Origin: a virus
DNA: 64,000 nucleotides
IMG/VR virus record: IMGVR_UViG_3300025127_000009
Coordinates: 124,001 to 188,000 of that record
Reading direction: 5' to 3' (one strand)
Under the pieces are notes generated by a model. It did not search any database and was not told the origin of the DNA. It worked only from the letters and a program-made list of their open reading frames with translations. How positions within the stretch are numbered: the stretch's first letter is position 1; each line of letters opens with the position of its first letter. Shown here one piece after another: positions 1 to 6,570 of this stretch. Position numbers and translations under genes: made by a program.

Positions 1-54
1 TTTACAGAAACCCTTTGCCCTTCCTTTATGAAGGATATATGTAAAATCTTTTTT

Positions 55-222
55 TTACTCACCTTTCTTTCTCTCTAGTCTTTTACTTATAGAGTATTTA
101 ATACGATCTTTGGCCAACAAACTAAGCGCATAAATACTACCAGCAGCCAGTACAGGAAACATTTGCACCAGCAATATACACGTATCATAGTGCGGTAGTC
201 TTAGATTGTTTTTAATCTTCAT
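55..222 (-). CDS. small membrane protein, unknown
   Basis: A 55-residue ORF with one strongly hydrophobic segment (about residues 15-38) and a basic C-terminus (ISKRLERKK), so probably a single-pass inner-membrane protein. An in-frame start lies further upstream at 279, but the ATG at 222 overlaps the preceding gene by only 11 nt, as is usual in this genome. No clear Shine-Dalgarno is visible, so translation may be coupled. The family is not recognised. The 54 nt between this gene and the window edge hold no supportable gene. Confidence 0.5.
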   Translation of the reverse strand: MKIKNNLRLPHYDTCILLVQMFPVLAAGSIYALSLLAKDRIKYSISKRLERKKGE

Positions 223-475
223 AAGTATACTCAAGCATCCTAATGTTCTTACAAAACCTAACAAACCTAACTGGAGCAAAGCCTGGTTTCTTTCTCTTTA
301 AGATCGACGCTCTTGGCTCGCACCATTCATGAGTATCCGGCAAGTAAACTAAATATTTACCACCATCTACCTCTCTGTAAAACATGCCCTCTTTATCTTT
401 TGCGTTATAACCAAAAACTTCGTAGTCATCAGTAAATATGACAACTTCGCCTTTTTTTAGTTTAACTTCTGACAT
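212..475 (-). CDS. small SH3-like protein, unknown
   Basis: 87 residues beginning MSEVKLKKGEVVIF. The ATG at 475 follows a strong ribosome site (GGGGAGTG), which argues against the longer reading to 517. The N-terminal half has the GE-V-hydrophobic strand pattern of small SH3-like barrels (KKGEVVIFTDDYEVFGY, then KYLVYLP), a style shared by several other small genes in this region. The C-terminus is basic. The function is unknown; such proteins are common in phage accessory regions. Confidence 0.6.
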   Translation of the reverse strand: MSEVKLKKGEVVIFTDDYEVFGYNAKDKEGMFYREVDGGKYLVYLPDTHEWCEPRASILKRKKPGFAPVRFVRFCKNIRMLEYTYED

Positions 476-476
476 A

Positions 477-566
477 TTATTCACTCCCCAATATATAACA
501 CAAATATGTAAACACAAACAAACCTATGATTAGCAGATAGGATACTGTACCGATCTCGGCTATCAT
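477..566 (-). CDS. 29-residue membrane peptide
   Basis: A short ORF too small for routine gene callers: ATG at 566, TAA at 477-479, encoding MIAEIGTVSYLLIIGLF and then more hydrophobic residues ending in LGSE. About 20 consecutive apolar residues give one transmembrane helix. GAGG and GGTGAT lie upstream of the ATG, and the ORF fills the gap between its two neighbours, which is otherwise unusual for this compact genome. The function is unknown, and it could be non-coding. Confidence 0.4.
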   Translation of the reverse strand: MIAEIGTVSYLLIIGLFVFTYLCYILGSE

Positions 567-583
567 AAGATCACCGATTGCCT

Positions 584-805
584 CTAGTATTTCCTTAACT
601 GCCAAATCCATACATCTTCTACCTGCCCTGTATTCCAAACAACTTTATATTTTTTTGTTAAGTTTGGATTCGTATCATCTAAAATTCTCTCAATAATAAT
701 TCCTCTAAGAGGCATCTTCTCGGGCTTAACATGCTCAGAATACCTCTTAAGGTCTGGTCTGACAAGAAGCCCTGGCTTGGCTTCTCTGTCTTTTATTCTA
801 CCCAT
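584..805 (-). CDS. small SH3-like protein, unknown
   Basis: 73 residues. The C-terminal half (GIIIERI, then YKVVWNTGQVEDVW) has the Y-x-V-x-W-x-x-G strand-turn-strand signature of small SH3/Tudor-like barrels common in phages. The N-terminus is charged (MGRIKDREAKPG). It overlaps the upstream gene by 8 nt, so the two are probably cotranslated. No function can be assigned. Confidence 0.65.
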   Translation of the reverse strand: MGRIKDREAKPGLLVRPDLKRYSEHVKPEKMPLRGIIIERILDDTNPNLTKKYKVVWNTGQVEDVWIWQLRKY

Positions 806-1079
806 TCTCGTAAAAGTTCATATTCTTTGAAATGTGTCTGGCCAATGCCTGAGAGGCGCTTAAGACATCATCCTGGTTATCACAGCACCAGGAGCCCTGC
901 ATTGTGAGCATGTTACGGATATCAACAAACAACCTCTCAAAGGTCCCGTCAGCATCTTCTAGGCTCTTCGTGTCTAAATTATCATTTATATATCCATAAG
1001 TCTTTTGGGTATGCGTCTCGTCTACCCATTTGTATTGTGATCCACTGCGCTCTTCTGAAAAGTCATATCTGTTCTTCAT
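798..1079 (-). CDS. unknown protein
   Basis: 93 residues, acidic in the middle (LDTKSLEDADGTFERL), with a helical second half and a WCCDNQDD motif near residue 65. It overlaps the upstream gene by 17 nt and the downstream gene by 8 nt. I do not recognise the family. The pattern VDIRNMLTMQGSW suggests a soluble helical protein. Confidence 0.6.
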   Translation of the reverse strand: MKNRYDFSEERSGSQYKWVDETHTQKTYGYINDNLDTKSLEDADGTFERLFVDIRNMLTMQGSWCCDNQDDVLSASQALARHISKNMNFYENG

Positions 1080-1257
1080 TTAAAACTAAACTCCAAAATT
1101 TAAATTTAAGTATCTTGCCTTCGTTAAGGCCATTGTCCATAAGGACGTTATAATAATCGTTACCCAATACACCAACAATGGTGCCGCTTATATTCAGTGG
1201 TCTACCTAGCGGGTAGTCCGTTATGTATACTTTATCTCCCTTTTGATAGTCGGCCAT
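1063..1257 (-). CDS. small SH3-like protein, first gene after a promoter
   Basis: 64 residues with the opening KGDKVYITDYPLGR and later SGTIVGVLGNDYYNVLMDNG, a classical GD-x-V SH3-like or KOW-like beta-barrel pattern. It is the first gene downstream of a near-consensus sigma70 promoter (1293-1321) and has a GGAG ribosome site 11 nt from the ATG. It overlaps the next gene by 17 nt. The function is unknown. Confidence 0.65.
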   Translation of the reverse strand: MADYQKGDKVYITDYPLGRPLNISGTIVGVLGNDYYNVLMDNGLNEGKILKFKFWSLVLNEEQI

Positions 1258-1292
1258 CTTTATTCATACTCCGATGGCCAGTTTGTTTTTAC

Positions 1293-1321
1293 ATTAAAAC
1301 AAAAATTTTGAATTATGTCAA
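1293..1321 (-). promoter_or_regulatory. sigma70-type promoter
   Basis: Reading the minus strand: -35 TTGACA at 1321-1316, a 17-nt spacer, and -10 TTTAAT at 1298-1293. The TGA inside the -35 box is also the stop codon of the preceding gene (1318-1527). It should drive 1257 downwards. Confidence 0.7.
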
Positions 1322-1527
1322 ATGTTTTTTCTATTATCTGCATAATCTTTTGCTTCCCTGAGTAGTTCACAGGTAGCATCAAGATTAAAGCGCTTTGGTA
1401 TTTGAATCATTGGGAGAATCCCGTGAACAATGAAGAAGACTGACCGACAAAGGAAACCTAATCCTATTGAGCATGCAAATTTTAAATGTGATAGGTATGT
1501 TTCGTTATTGTCAATCAAGTGCTTCAT
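1318..1527 (-). CDS. membrane protein resembling DUF6356
   Basis: 69 residues. The core NETYLSHLKFACSIG, followed by an aromatic hydrophobic stretch and VHGILPMIQIPKRF, resembles the small DUF6356 family (a His-containing NETY-x-x-H opening, one or two membrane helices, then an H-x-x-x-P motif). This assignment is from memory of the motif pattern. Its stop codon lies inside the -35 box of the next promoter. It starts 7 nt after the upstream lipoprotein gene. Confidence 0.55.
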   Translation of the reverse strand: MKHLIDNNETYLSHLKFACSIGLGFLCRSVFFIVHGILPMIQIPKRFNLDATCELLREAKDYADNRKNI

Positions 1528-1534
1528 ACACTAA

Positions 1535-1795
1535 CTAGATCGAATAATCAGATCTTTCTGAGGAATCATCACCACCTATCGGGAAGTGAATCGTAACTTC
1601 TGGAGTTTGATCCTCCACAGTCAACGCAATACATTTAAATGTTGTTCCCTCTGGTGCGATATTCATACCGCAAACAGAACCGCGATTGCAAACGACCTGA
1701 TCAGATCTGCAATCATCTTGAATCTCCTCAAAGGAACCCTCCTCATCACCACAACCGATAAACATACACGCCAACAAAACTAAAACCGTCTTCAT
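1535..1795 (-). CDS. small predicted lipoprotein
   Basis: 86 residues with a type II signal peptide: MKTVLVLLACMFIGCGDEEG. The lipobox cysteine is either C9 (LLAC) or C15 (FIGC). The mature part is acidic and Cys-containing (DDC, VVC, VC). The gene has a strong ribosome site (AAAGGAGG). Lipoproteins encoded by lytic phages are often linked to superinfection exclusion (Llp-like), but nothing in the sequence proves that here. It is the second lipoprotein in the window besides 25137-27389. Confidence 0.7.
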   Translation of the reverse strand: MKTVLVLLACMFIGCGDEEGSFEEIQDDCRSDQVVCNRGSVCGMNIAPEGTTFKCIALTVEDQTPEVTIHFPIGGDDSSERSDYSI

Positions 1796-1818
1796 AGTAA
1801 CCTCCTTTCTGTTTGTAT

Positions 1819-2328
1819 TTACAGTTTTAAAAATTTCTTATAATAATCTGGAAAATTTTGAAAGTATTTAGTCTGCATGAGATTTTTATGCGCCTTATTT
1901 AACACATCTTTTTTTATAATACTTACCAAAAAATACGGGGCTTGGCCCCTTGGATTAAACTCATCTATACTATATGTGTCGTTAGGATTGATACATATAG
2001 TTTGATACCCTTCAATGTTGTTTTTATCTAAAGACTTATTAAAAATATTCTGGAGTTTTTTAGTATACTCTCCCTCAACTTCAACCGGCTGATCATCCTC
2101 AAAAAGAGCCCAAAGTCCCGATTGATACCCGTCATCCTCCATATCTTTTACCACTTGAGCAAAAGTAGTATAACTAGGATCATATACATCAATCAATAGA
2201 TCACCGCTCACCCTTTCGGCTTTCGCGTAAGGACAAGCAGCAAACCCAGAAAATTCTTCTCTTGGTTGTTCTAAAACTTCGATCAAATATGTAATGATCT
2301 TACCGACTATTTGTTTTTTTTGCAACAT
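1819..2328 (-). CDS. unknown protein with PREEFSGFAACPYAK motif
   Basis: 169 residues. The N-terminal motif PREEFSGFAACPYAK and the C-terminal pattern (NPRGQAPYFLVSI, then ALHKN-type helix and YFQNFPDYY) suggest a cytosolic single-domain protein, loosely like DUF1415 proteins with a Cys-Pro-x-Ala-Lys signature. That link is a weak inference. It starts 5 nt after the upstream gene with no clear ribosome site, implying translational coupling. Confidence 0.65.
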   Translation of the reverse strand: MLQKKQIVGKIITYLIEVLEQPREEFSGFAACPYAKAERVSGDLLIDVYDPSYTTFAQVVKDMEDDGYQSGLWALFEDDQPVEVEGEYTKKLQNIFNKSLDKNNIEGYQTICINPNDTYSIDEFNPRGQAPYFLVSIIKKDVLNKAHKNLMQTKYFQNFPDYYKKFLKL

Positions 2329-2333
2329 CTTTT

Positions 2334-2729
2334 TTATTTAAATGAATTAATTAAACTTCTTTGTGCCTTTCTTTTTTCAACCAAATAAGAAAACTTACTT
2401 GTTGAAAAAACTTTATCCTCTGGGGATTCATAGATCATGTGTACTTTTGACATAGGAAACCCTTTTAAAGTTACACCATCACCCTTAAATTCTAAATACT
2501 CTTTTGTTAAGTCAGAAGAGTTTATATAACCGGAAGAGTAAGACTTTGGATCTCCAGTGTCTACCAACAACAAAACATCAAATTTTATAACATCAGAAAT
2601 AGACCTGGCCGAAGCATCACCTAAAGAATTCATTAGTTTAATACCGCTAACTACGTTTTTGATATTACCTTTTTCACTCTTTAAACAATGCTTTTGGCTT
2701 TTCATTTCAATTTTAAATTTCGCACTCAT
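2334..2729 (-). CDS. unknown protein
   Basis: 131 residues, basic N-terminus (MSAKFKIEMKSQKH) and a mixed alpha/beta core including FDVLLLVDTGDPKSY. No family is recognised. It overlaps the upstream TTG-initiated gene by 17 nt and is followed closely by the next gene, so it belongs to the cluster driven from the promoter at 2947-2975. Confidence 0.6.
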   Translation of the reverse strand: MSAKFKIEMKSQKHCLKSEKGNIKNVVSGIKLMNSLGDASARSISDVIKFDVLLLVDTGDPKSYSSGYINSSDLTKEYLEFKGDGVTLKGFPMSKVHMIYESPEDKVFSTSKFSYLVEKRKAQRSLINSFK

Positions 2730-2913
2730 GATCCCAACCTTGCTTGTCTACATGAATTATCTTTCCATCAGAAAAAGTTTCAACTGCCAATTCAAGAATA
2801 TCTGATTTATCAAACCTATTCTTTCTAGTGTTCAATTCATCTCCTATATTGTAAACCATATCAAAAAATTTTGACCACTCAACTTGGCTAAAAATATTAT
2901 CTATTTTCTTCAA
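2713..2913 (-). CDS. small unknown protein with TTG start
   Basis: 66 residues (MKKIDNIFSQVEW). The initiator is TTG at 2913, chosen because a strong AGGAG site lies 9 nt upstream and a near-consensus promoter lies just beyond it. The C-terminal segment (LELAVETFSDGKIIHV) looks alpha/beta. The function is unknown. Confidence 0.55.
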   Translation of the reverse strand: MKKIDNIFSQVEWSKFFDMVYNIGDELNTRKNRFDKSDILELAVETFSDGKIIHVDKQGWDHECEI

Positions 2914-2946
2914 TTAAAAAAACTCCTTTCCAAACACTGTGGAATA

Positions 2947-2975
2947 ATAATAGCAAAAATTTATTACTAATGCAA
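2947..2975 (-). promoter_or_regulatory. sigma70-type promoter
   Basis: Minus strand: -35 TTGCAT at 2975-2970, a 17-nt spacer, and -10 TATTAT at 2952-2947. It lies in the 75-nt gap after the fibre-like gene 2989-3468 and upstream of the TTG-started gene at 2913. Confidence 0.6.
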
Positions 2976-2988
2976 CATAAAAAATCAA

Positions 2989-3468
2989 TTAAAAAGGCTG
3001 TAATTCAAAAACAACTAGTACGTTCACCCTACCATGATTATTTGTTGGATTAATAGATAATCCGATTACATCATGAGCGCTGAATGTCGCAGAGTTTGAA
3101 AATGTTGCTTTAACCACTGTATTCGCTGTGGATAAATCTATAGTCTGAGTTTCTGTTGCCGTTGAATTTATTTGTTCTGTACCGTCAGAAGACTTGTGAA
3201 AACCAACCTCCGTACTCCCTGGGGTTGCGTCAGACCTAATCAACACATGCTTCAATGTCCCATTTGAAGGCACAATAAACTTATTATTAACACCTGGACT
3301 TGTAGTAGAACCGGTATCAACTGGTCTAATAAATATCTTACTGCTCCCGCCTGTATTTGTATACTTTGCACTAAAAAAATGTTTCAGCACTAATGTACTT
3401 TCGTCTATATCATCACCAGTAACAGTATCGTCTGTTATTTGTTTTCCGTCTATTCCTGTTCTTGCCAT
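2989..3468 (-). CDS. fibre-like beta-structured virion protein
   Basis: 159 residues starting MARTGIDGKQITDDTVTGDD, the ITDDTV-type opening seen in phage tail-fibre and appendage proteins. The rest is rich in Ser, Thr and Asn with alternating beta-strand character (GTLKHVLIRSDATPGST, HDVIGLSINPTN). It is probably a small trimeric or sheet-rich virion or decoration protein, but it sits about 36 kb from the other tail genes, directly downstream of the tmRNA. A GGAG site lies 13 nt before the ATG. The receptor-binding role is inference. Confidence 0.55.
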   Translation of the reverse strand: MARTGIDGKQITDDTVTGDDIDESTLVLKHFFSAKYTNTGGSSKIFIRPVDTGSTTSPGVNNKFIVPSNGTLKHVLIRSDATPGSTEVGFHKSSDGTEQINSTATETQTIDLSTANTVVKATFSNSATFSAHDVIGLSINPTNNHGRVNVLVVFELQPF

Positions 3469-3497
3469 ATCTTAATTAATCTCCAAAATAAGAAAAT

Positions 3498-3785
3498 TGG
3501 TGGAGGTGGCGGGACTCGAACCCGCGTCCAGAATTTCTCAAATAGTACGTCATTCACAAGGTTAGTTAGTTTTAGGCTCTAACAAGCACACGCGACAAAA
3601 GACAAAAAATTTGCAACTTTGGGTTTCAAGGTTGTTGCCACCCCGAGACAATTAAGCAGCGAGTGCGAAGTCGTCTAATTCAACGTCATTATTTGCGTTT
3701 ATATTTTTTGGGTATTTTTACTGTGCCTACCCACACAGCCTTGCACGCAGTATTATCCTCACCCTGTCGAAACCAAGTCACCCCC
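3498..3785 (-). ncRNA. ssrA: transfer-messenger RNA (tmRNA)
   Basis: A 288-nt one-piece tmRNA read on the minus strand. The 5' end GGGGGUG pairs with CACCUCC before an encoded 3' CCA (3500-3498). The T arm is GCGGG-UUCGAGU-CCCGC, and the 5' domain has the typical GGUUUCGACAGG. The resume codon GCA at 3696-3694 opens the tag reading frame, which runs to UAA at 3654-3652 and encodes ANNDVELDDFALAA. tmRNA and SmpB rescue stalled ribosomes and tag the nascent chain for ClpXP-type proteases. The 5' end lies 1 nt after the FKBP stop codon, so it must be cut out of a longer transcript, presumably by host RNases. No SmpB gene was found in the window. Confidence 0.95.
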
Positions 3786-3786
3786 T

Positions 3787-4260
3787 TTATTCTCCAATTT
3801 CCACTAGTTCAATTTCAAAATTCAATGGTTGACCGGCCATAGGGTGGTTAAAGTCGATGATAACAGATTCATCACTTACCTCTTCAATAGAACCGCGAAC
3901 TTGATTGCCATTGATCGAACCCTCAACAACTACACCAGTTTCAAACTCAAAATCTTCTGGGAAAGATGTCTTTGGCACTTCTCTAACGGCTTCATCAATT
4001 CGCTCACCATATGCTTCGTCAATCTCAAGATTAACTGTCTTTTTTTCACCAACTGTCATTCCGTTAACGGCTGCGTCAAAACCAGGGATCATCTGGCCAG
4101 AACCAACTGTAAATTCAATTGTTTCATTCCTATCATAAGAACTATCAAATACAGTTCCGTCGTTTAAAGTACCCCTATAGTGGACCTTAACGTTGTTGCC
4201 CTCACCAGCAGTAGGTGTGGTCTTCTTGGTGCTCTTCCTCTTTCGCTTCGTTGTGCTCAT
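3787..4260 (-). CDS. FKBP-type peptidyl-prolyl isomerase, SlyD-like
   Basis: 157 residues. A lysine-rich N-terminal tail (residues 1-17) is followed by an FKBP fold: VKVHYRGTLNDGTVFDSS, GSGQMIPGFDAAVNGM, VGEKKTV. An inserted chaperone flap of about 50 residues comes next, then the SlyD-type signature IIDFNHPMAGQPLNFEIEL. It should catalyse prolyl cis-trans isomerisation and bind unfolded chains in the cytoplasm. It lacks the His/Cys-rich metal-binding tail of E. coli SlyD. It has its own promoter (4301-4329) and is followed after 1 nt by the tmRNA, suggesting joint expression of a folding factor and a ribosome-rescue RNA. Confidence 0.92.
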   Translation of the reverse strand: MSTTKRKRKSTKKTTPTAGEGNNVKVHYRGTLNDGTVFDSSYDRNETIEFTVGSGQMIPGFDAAVNGMTVGEKKTVNLEIDEAYGERIDEAVREVPKTSFPEDFEFETGVVVEGSINGNQVRGSIEEVSDESVIIDFNHPMAGQPLNFEIELVEIGE

Positions 4261-4300
4261 GGTATCTCCTTTATAATTGTTGGCACGTTCACATCATACA

Positions 4301-4329
4301 ATTGTAAAACAATTATATAATAAATTCAA
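4301..4329 (-). promoter_or_regulatory. promoter of the FKBP-tmRNA unit
   Basis: Minus strand: -35 TTGAAT at 4329-4324, a 17-nt spacer, and -10 TACAAT at 4306-4301. An inverted repeat AATTGT-AAA-ACAATT (4300-4314) overlaps the -10 box and could be an operator, though AT-rich DNA makes such dyads common. Confidence 0.55.
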
Positions 4330-4337
4330 GTTTTTTT

Positions 4338-4661
4338 TTAATGTTTGCGCTTTATTCTTAATTTTCTTTGTTTTGATTCTCTTAGTCGCGATCTTGCTTC
4401 TTGTACTTTAACCACTTCAAAGCCTAACTTCTTCAGAGTGTTAACATATGAATCCCAAGGATACGGGCTGGGTTTCCAGCCTCTGATGCGCCTTCGTGCA
4501 ATCTCGTTGAGAGCCCATCGTTCACTATAATCTTCTTTATCTTCCGGTGGATTCTTTATGGCTGCAGCAGTCTCTGGATAGACATTTTTAACAGTTAAAA
4601 TATCTTCGTCAATCTTTTGACCATCACGGACTACACGATATTTTATCTTAAATGCTGGCAC
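4338..4661 (-). CDS. unknown basic protein
   Basis: 107 residues: an N-terminal beta region (FKIKYRVVRDGQKIDEDILTV), a central segment with GWKPSPYPWDSY, and a strongly basic tail (SRLRESKQRKLRIKRKH) that may bind nucleic acid. No family is recognised. It is the last gene before the FKBP promoter. Confidence 0.6.
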   Translation of the reverse strand: MPAFKIKYRVVRDGQKIDEDILTVKNVYPETAAAIKNPPEDKEDYSERWALNEIARRRIRGWKPSPYPWDSYVNTLKKLGFEVVKVQEARSRLRESKQRKLRIKRKH

Positions 4662-4685
4662 TGTATCTTTCTCCCTTTTTTGTAA

Positions 4686-4871
4686 TTATGCTCTTTTTAG
4701 AAAATGATCTGGCAATACTGCAATCTGAGTTAAAACCCCAAAACAAACTTGCACCATATACCAATTTGAATCCCCTACTCGTCTAACGACTGTAGCATTA
4801 ATTACTGGCTCCTTACTTGACATAAGGTGCTCCGCTTCCTCTTTCACCAGGACGGAATCTCCTGCCTTCAT
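4686..4871 (-). CDS. small SH3-like protein, unknown
   Basis: 61 residues: KAGDSVLVKEEAEH at the start, then INATVVRRVGDSNWYMVQVC and LPDHFLKRA. The GD-x-V strand, a turn with GDSNWY, and a C-terminal LPDHFL strand fit a small SH3-like barrel. Function unknown. It starts 2 nt after the upstream gene ends. Confidence 0.6.
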   Translation of the reverse strand: MKAGDSVLVKEEAEHLMSSKEPVINATVVRRVGDSNWYMVQVCFGVLTQIAVLPDHFLKRA

Positions 4872-4873
4872 TT

Positions 4874-5326
4874 TTAATCCTCCCCTTTTGAGACAATTCT
4901 TATTATTGGACGATAAGGGCTGGGAGGAATTTCATCTTGTACGAAAAAGATGTAACCATCATCCCTTAACAATTCCTGAACAAACTCTAACCTTTCTTCG
5001 TCTTGTCCTATCAATATTTTACATGGTAACTCCACAAAGTCGAGGAAATTATTTAAAAAATCTTCACTCTTTCTGTTAGAAAGACCTGACAAGTTTAAAC
5101 TTCGATTTGTAGTTTTTAATCTACGGTACTTATTGTTTCTGCCGTATTTTATTTCAATAGAACCTATGTCTATCATATCCCACAATTGAGATTTTCTAAC
5201 CCTTGCTATTTTATTTTTAAAAAGATAGTACCAATAAGTGCGAGTTTTTCTAGTAAGAATACCGATCCCCATTGCAGTTATAATCGCATCACCAGTTTTT
5301 AAACTATATTTCGCTGAGTTAAACAC
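4874..5326 (-). CDS. unknown protein with SH3-like N-terminus, GTG start
   Basis: 150 residues. The N-terminus (LKTGDAIITAMGIGILTRKT, then WYYLFKNKIARVRKSQLW) again reads like an SH3-like barrel. The second half is alpha/beta (EDFLNNFLDFVELPCKILIG). The start codon is GTG at 5326, overlapping the upstream DUF2061 gene by 8 nt. No family is recognised. Confidence 0.6.
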   Translation of the reverse strand: MFNSAKYSLKTGDAIITAMGIGILTRKTRTYWYYLFKNKIARVRKSQLWDMIDIGSIEIKYGRNNKYRRLKTTNRSLNLSGLSNRKSEDFLNNFLDFVELPCKILIGQDEERLEFVQELLRDDGYIFFVQDEIPPSPYRPIIRIVSKGED

Positions 5327-5558
5327 TTGATTCTTTTACTTCGTCATCTTTGTTATTAAAAATAACACCCCACTTAGTTTTATACCAAGTTCTCTCATGT
5401 AAATAGTACAGCACAGTCTTTGTTATAGTCTCTAAAATACTTAGAGAAGCGCCCATTTTCATAGAGCCAGTTATAAGCCAGCCTAACAAAAAAGTATCAG
5501 CACTTCCTACAATACGCCAAGTAACAGCCTTGGCTAAATGTCTTTTTCTCTGTATCAT
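5319..5558 (-). CDS. DUF2061 membrane protein
   Basis: 79 residues matching the DUF2061 pattern: RHLAKAVTWRIVGSADTFLLGWLITG, then a second helix with ASLSILETITKTVLYYLHERTW. Two short membrane segments are predicted. The family is found in bacteria, cyanobacteria and marine phages; its function is unknown. An AGGA site lies next to the ATG and a promoter lies directly upstream. Confidence 0.8.
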   Translation of the reverse strand: MIQRKRHLAKAVTWRIVGSADTFLLGWLITGSMKMGASLSILETITKTVLYYLHERTWYKTKWGVIFNNKDDEVKESSV

Positions 5559-5566
5559 ATGTTCCT

Positions 5567-5595
5567 AATATATCAAAAGATTTTATACAAGTCAA
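5567..5595 (-). promoter_or_regulatory. sigma70-type promoter
   Basis: Minus strand: -35 TTGACT at 5595-5590, a 17-nt spacer, and -10 TATATT at 5572-5567. The TGA stop of gene 5592-6209 lies inside the -35 box. The predicted start site is only a few nt before the ATG at 5558, so the leader would be very short. Confidence 0.5.
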
Positions 5596-6209
5596 CAAAA
5601 ATTTAAATCTTTTTCTTCAATGAGTGTATAAGTAAATTTATTTCCCCATCTATCCTTCGAAAGATTACATATTTTCATAAACCTATCAAAGTCTCTCGCA
5701 CTCTTAAACACCTGGCATCCAGCACTAGATCCTCCCGTGTCCGTTCTTGTGTCCGGACCTGAGTGTTTGTGTATGTTAATACCATACCAACCTTCGTCTT
5801 CTGGCCCCACGTAATCTGGCTCACTGTCTCTGTTGTTGTCTCTCCAGACCTTAACAGTGCCACCTCTCTGACAGAGTGCAGGATAGGTTTTATGTATATC
5901 AATTTTGTAAGCGCCCCTATATTGATCCGGCACCAATATCGCTGTGCCTTTCTCGTTTATGGGTCTCTTGAGTATTTTCCAGCCAGGTTCAGTGGTGATT
6001 TGGAAACAATCCCAAATCCAATTCCCTCTAACCTTATAGAACATATTCAGGAAATCATCAAATTTGCTGGCGTCTCCAGATGAGTTCCTTACGCCAATGA
6101 TATTTAAATTATAGTCTCCTGATTCAAAAAAAGTATATCCCTTTGTTTCCATAGACTTTTTAAACTTTAGCGCCATGACCCTTGCAGCCAAACCTTTTAC
6201 TGTTGCCAT
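5592..6209 (-). CDS. candidate cell-wall enzyme, L,D-transpeptidase-like motif
   Basis: 205 residues. The C-terminal half has GWYGINIHKHSGP, 12 residues later SSAGCQVF, then DFDRFM and W. The spacing of His, then S-x-G-C, resembles the catalytic H...SxGC core of YkuD-type L,D-transpeptidases, and similar proteins occur in phages as putative murein-active lysis proteins. The N-terminus is basic with no signal peptide. The ribosome site AGGGGAT precedes the ATG. The adjacent HExxH protein may be functionally linked. It is the best candidate endolysin in the window, but no lysis function is shown by sequence alone. Confidence 0.5.
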   Translation of the reverse strand: MATVKGLAARVMALKFKKSMETKGYTFFESGDYNLNIIGVRNSSGDASKFDDFLNMFYKVRGNWIWDCFQITTEPGWKILKRPINEKGTAILVPDQYRGAYKIDIHKTYPALCQRGGTVKVWRDNNRDSEPDYVGPEDEGWYGINIHKHSGPDTRTDTGGSSAGCQVFKSARDFDRFMKICNLSKDRWGNKFTYTLIEEKDLNFC

Positions 6210-6213
6210 TGTT

Positions 6214-6570
6214 CTATCCCCTCAACCAAGCATAACGAACTCTTTTTGAAAGATATTCTTTATCATGCTCGTTACCATGTGCCTCTTTTTCAGCCCTTAT
6301 ATTCTTATAAGACTGTGCCCCGCTGACACCTTTTAGTATACTTTTAGCATAGTCCCAAAGATAAATCAAGTAAAATCCTAGAACACCAGTTTCTAATTGT
6401 TGTTGAAAGTGTATTGTTTCGTGTCTTTTTGTATCTTCTGACATTTCGCCTACGGAAAAAACAAACGGGAACAGGGCTATGGCTCCAATTTTAATCGGCG
6501 CGAATCTTGATAAAAATACTGGAACCTTGCTATTTTCGATCATTATTGGTTTTAATTCTTTTATATTCAT
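6214..6570 (-). CDS. small HExxH metallopeptidase-like protein
   Basis: 118 residues. The motif RHETIHFQQQLE contains HExxH, the zinc-binding signature of gluzincins, and a downstream RAEKEAHGNEHDKEYL offers a possible third ligand (Glu). A hydrophobic stretch precedes it (IGAIALFPFVFSVG) and another follows (FYLIYLWDYA). It may be a small membrane-associated zinc peptidase. GGGAG lies upstream of the ATG. The neighbouring wall-enzyme candidate hints at lysis or envelope remodelling, which is inference. Confidence 0.5.
   Translation of the reverse strand: MNIKELKPIMIENSKVPVFLSRFAPIKIGAIALFPFVFSVGEMSEDTKRHETIHFQQQLETGVLGFYLIYLWDYAKSILKGVSGAQSYKNIRAEKEAHGNEHDKEYLSKRVRYAWLRG

Noticed and set aside
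1-54. A gene at the left window edge
   Set aside because: No in-frame ATG on the minus strand and no ribosome site; only AT-rich sequence is seen.
1586-1783. Plus-strand open frame opposite the lipoprotein gene
   Set aside because: Lies wholly antisense to a gene with a strong ribosome site and signal peptide. No ribosome site, low-complexity composition.
4874-5326. Considered as an SmpB partner for the tmRNA
   Set aside because: Length and basic character fit, but none of the SmpB landmarks (for example E-V-K-S-L-R) are present.
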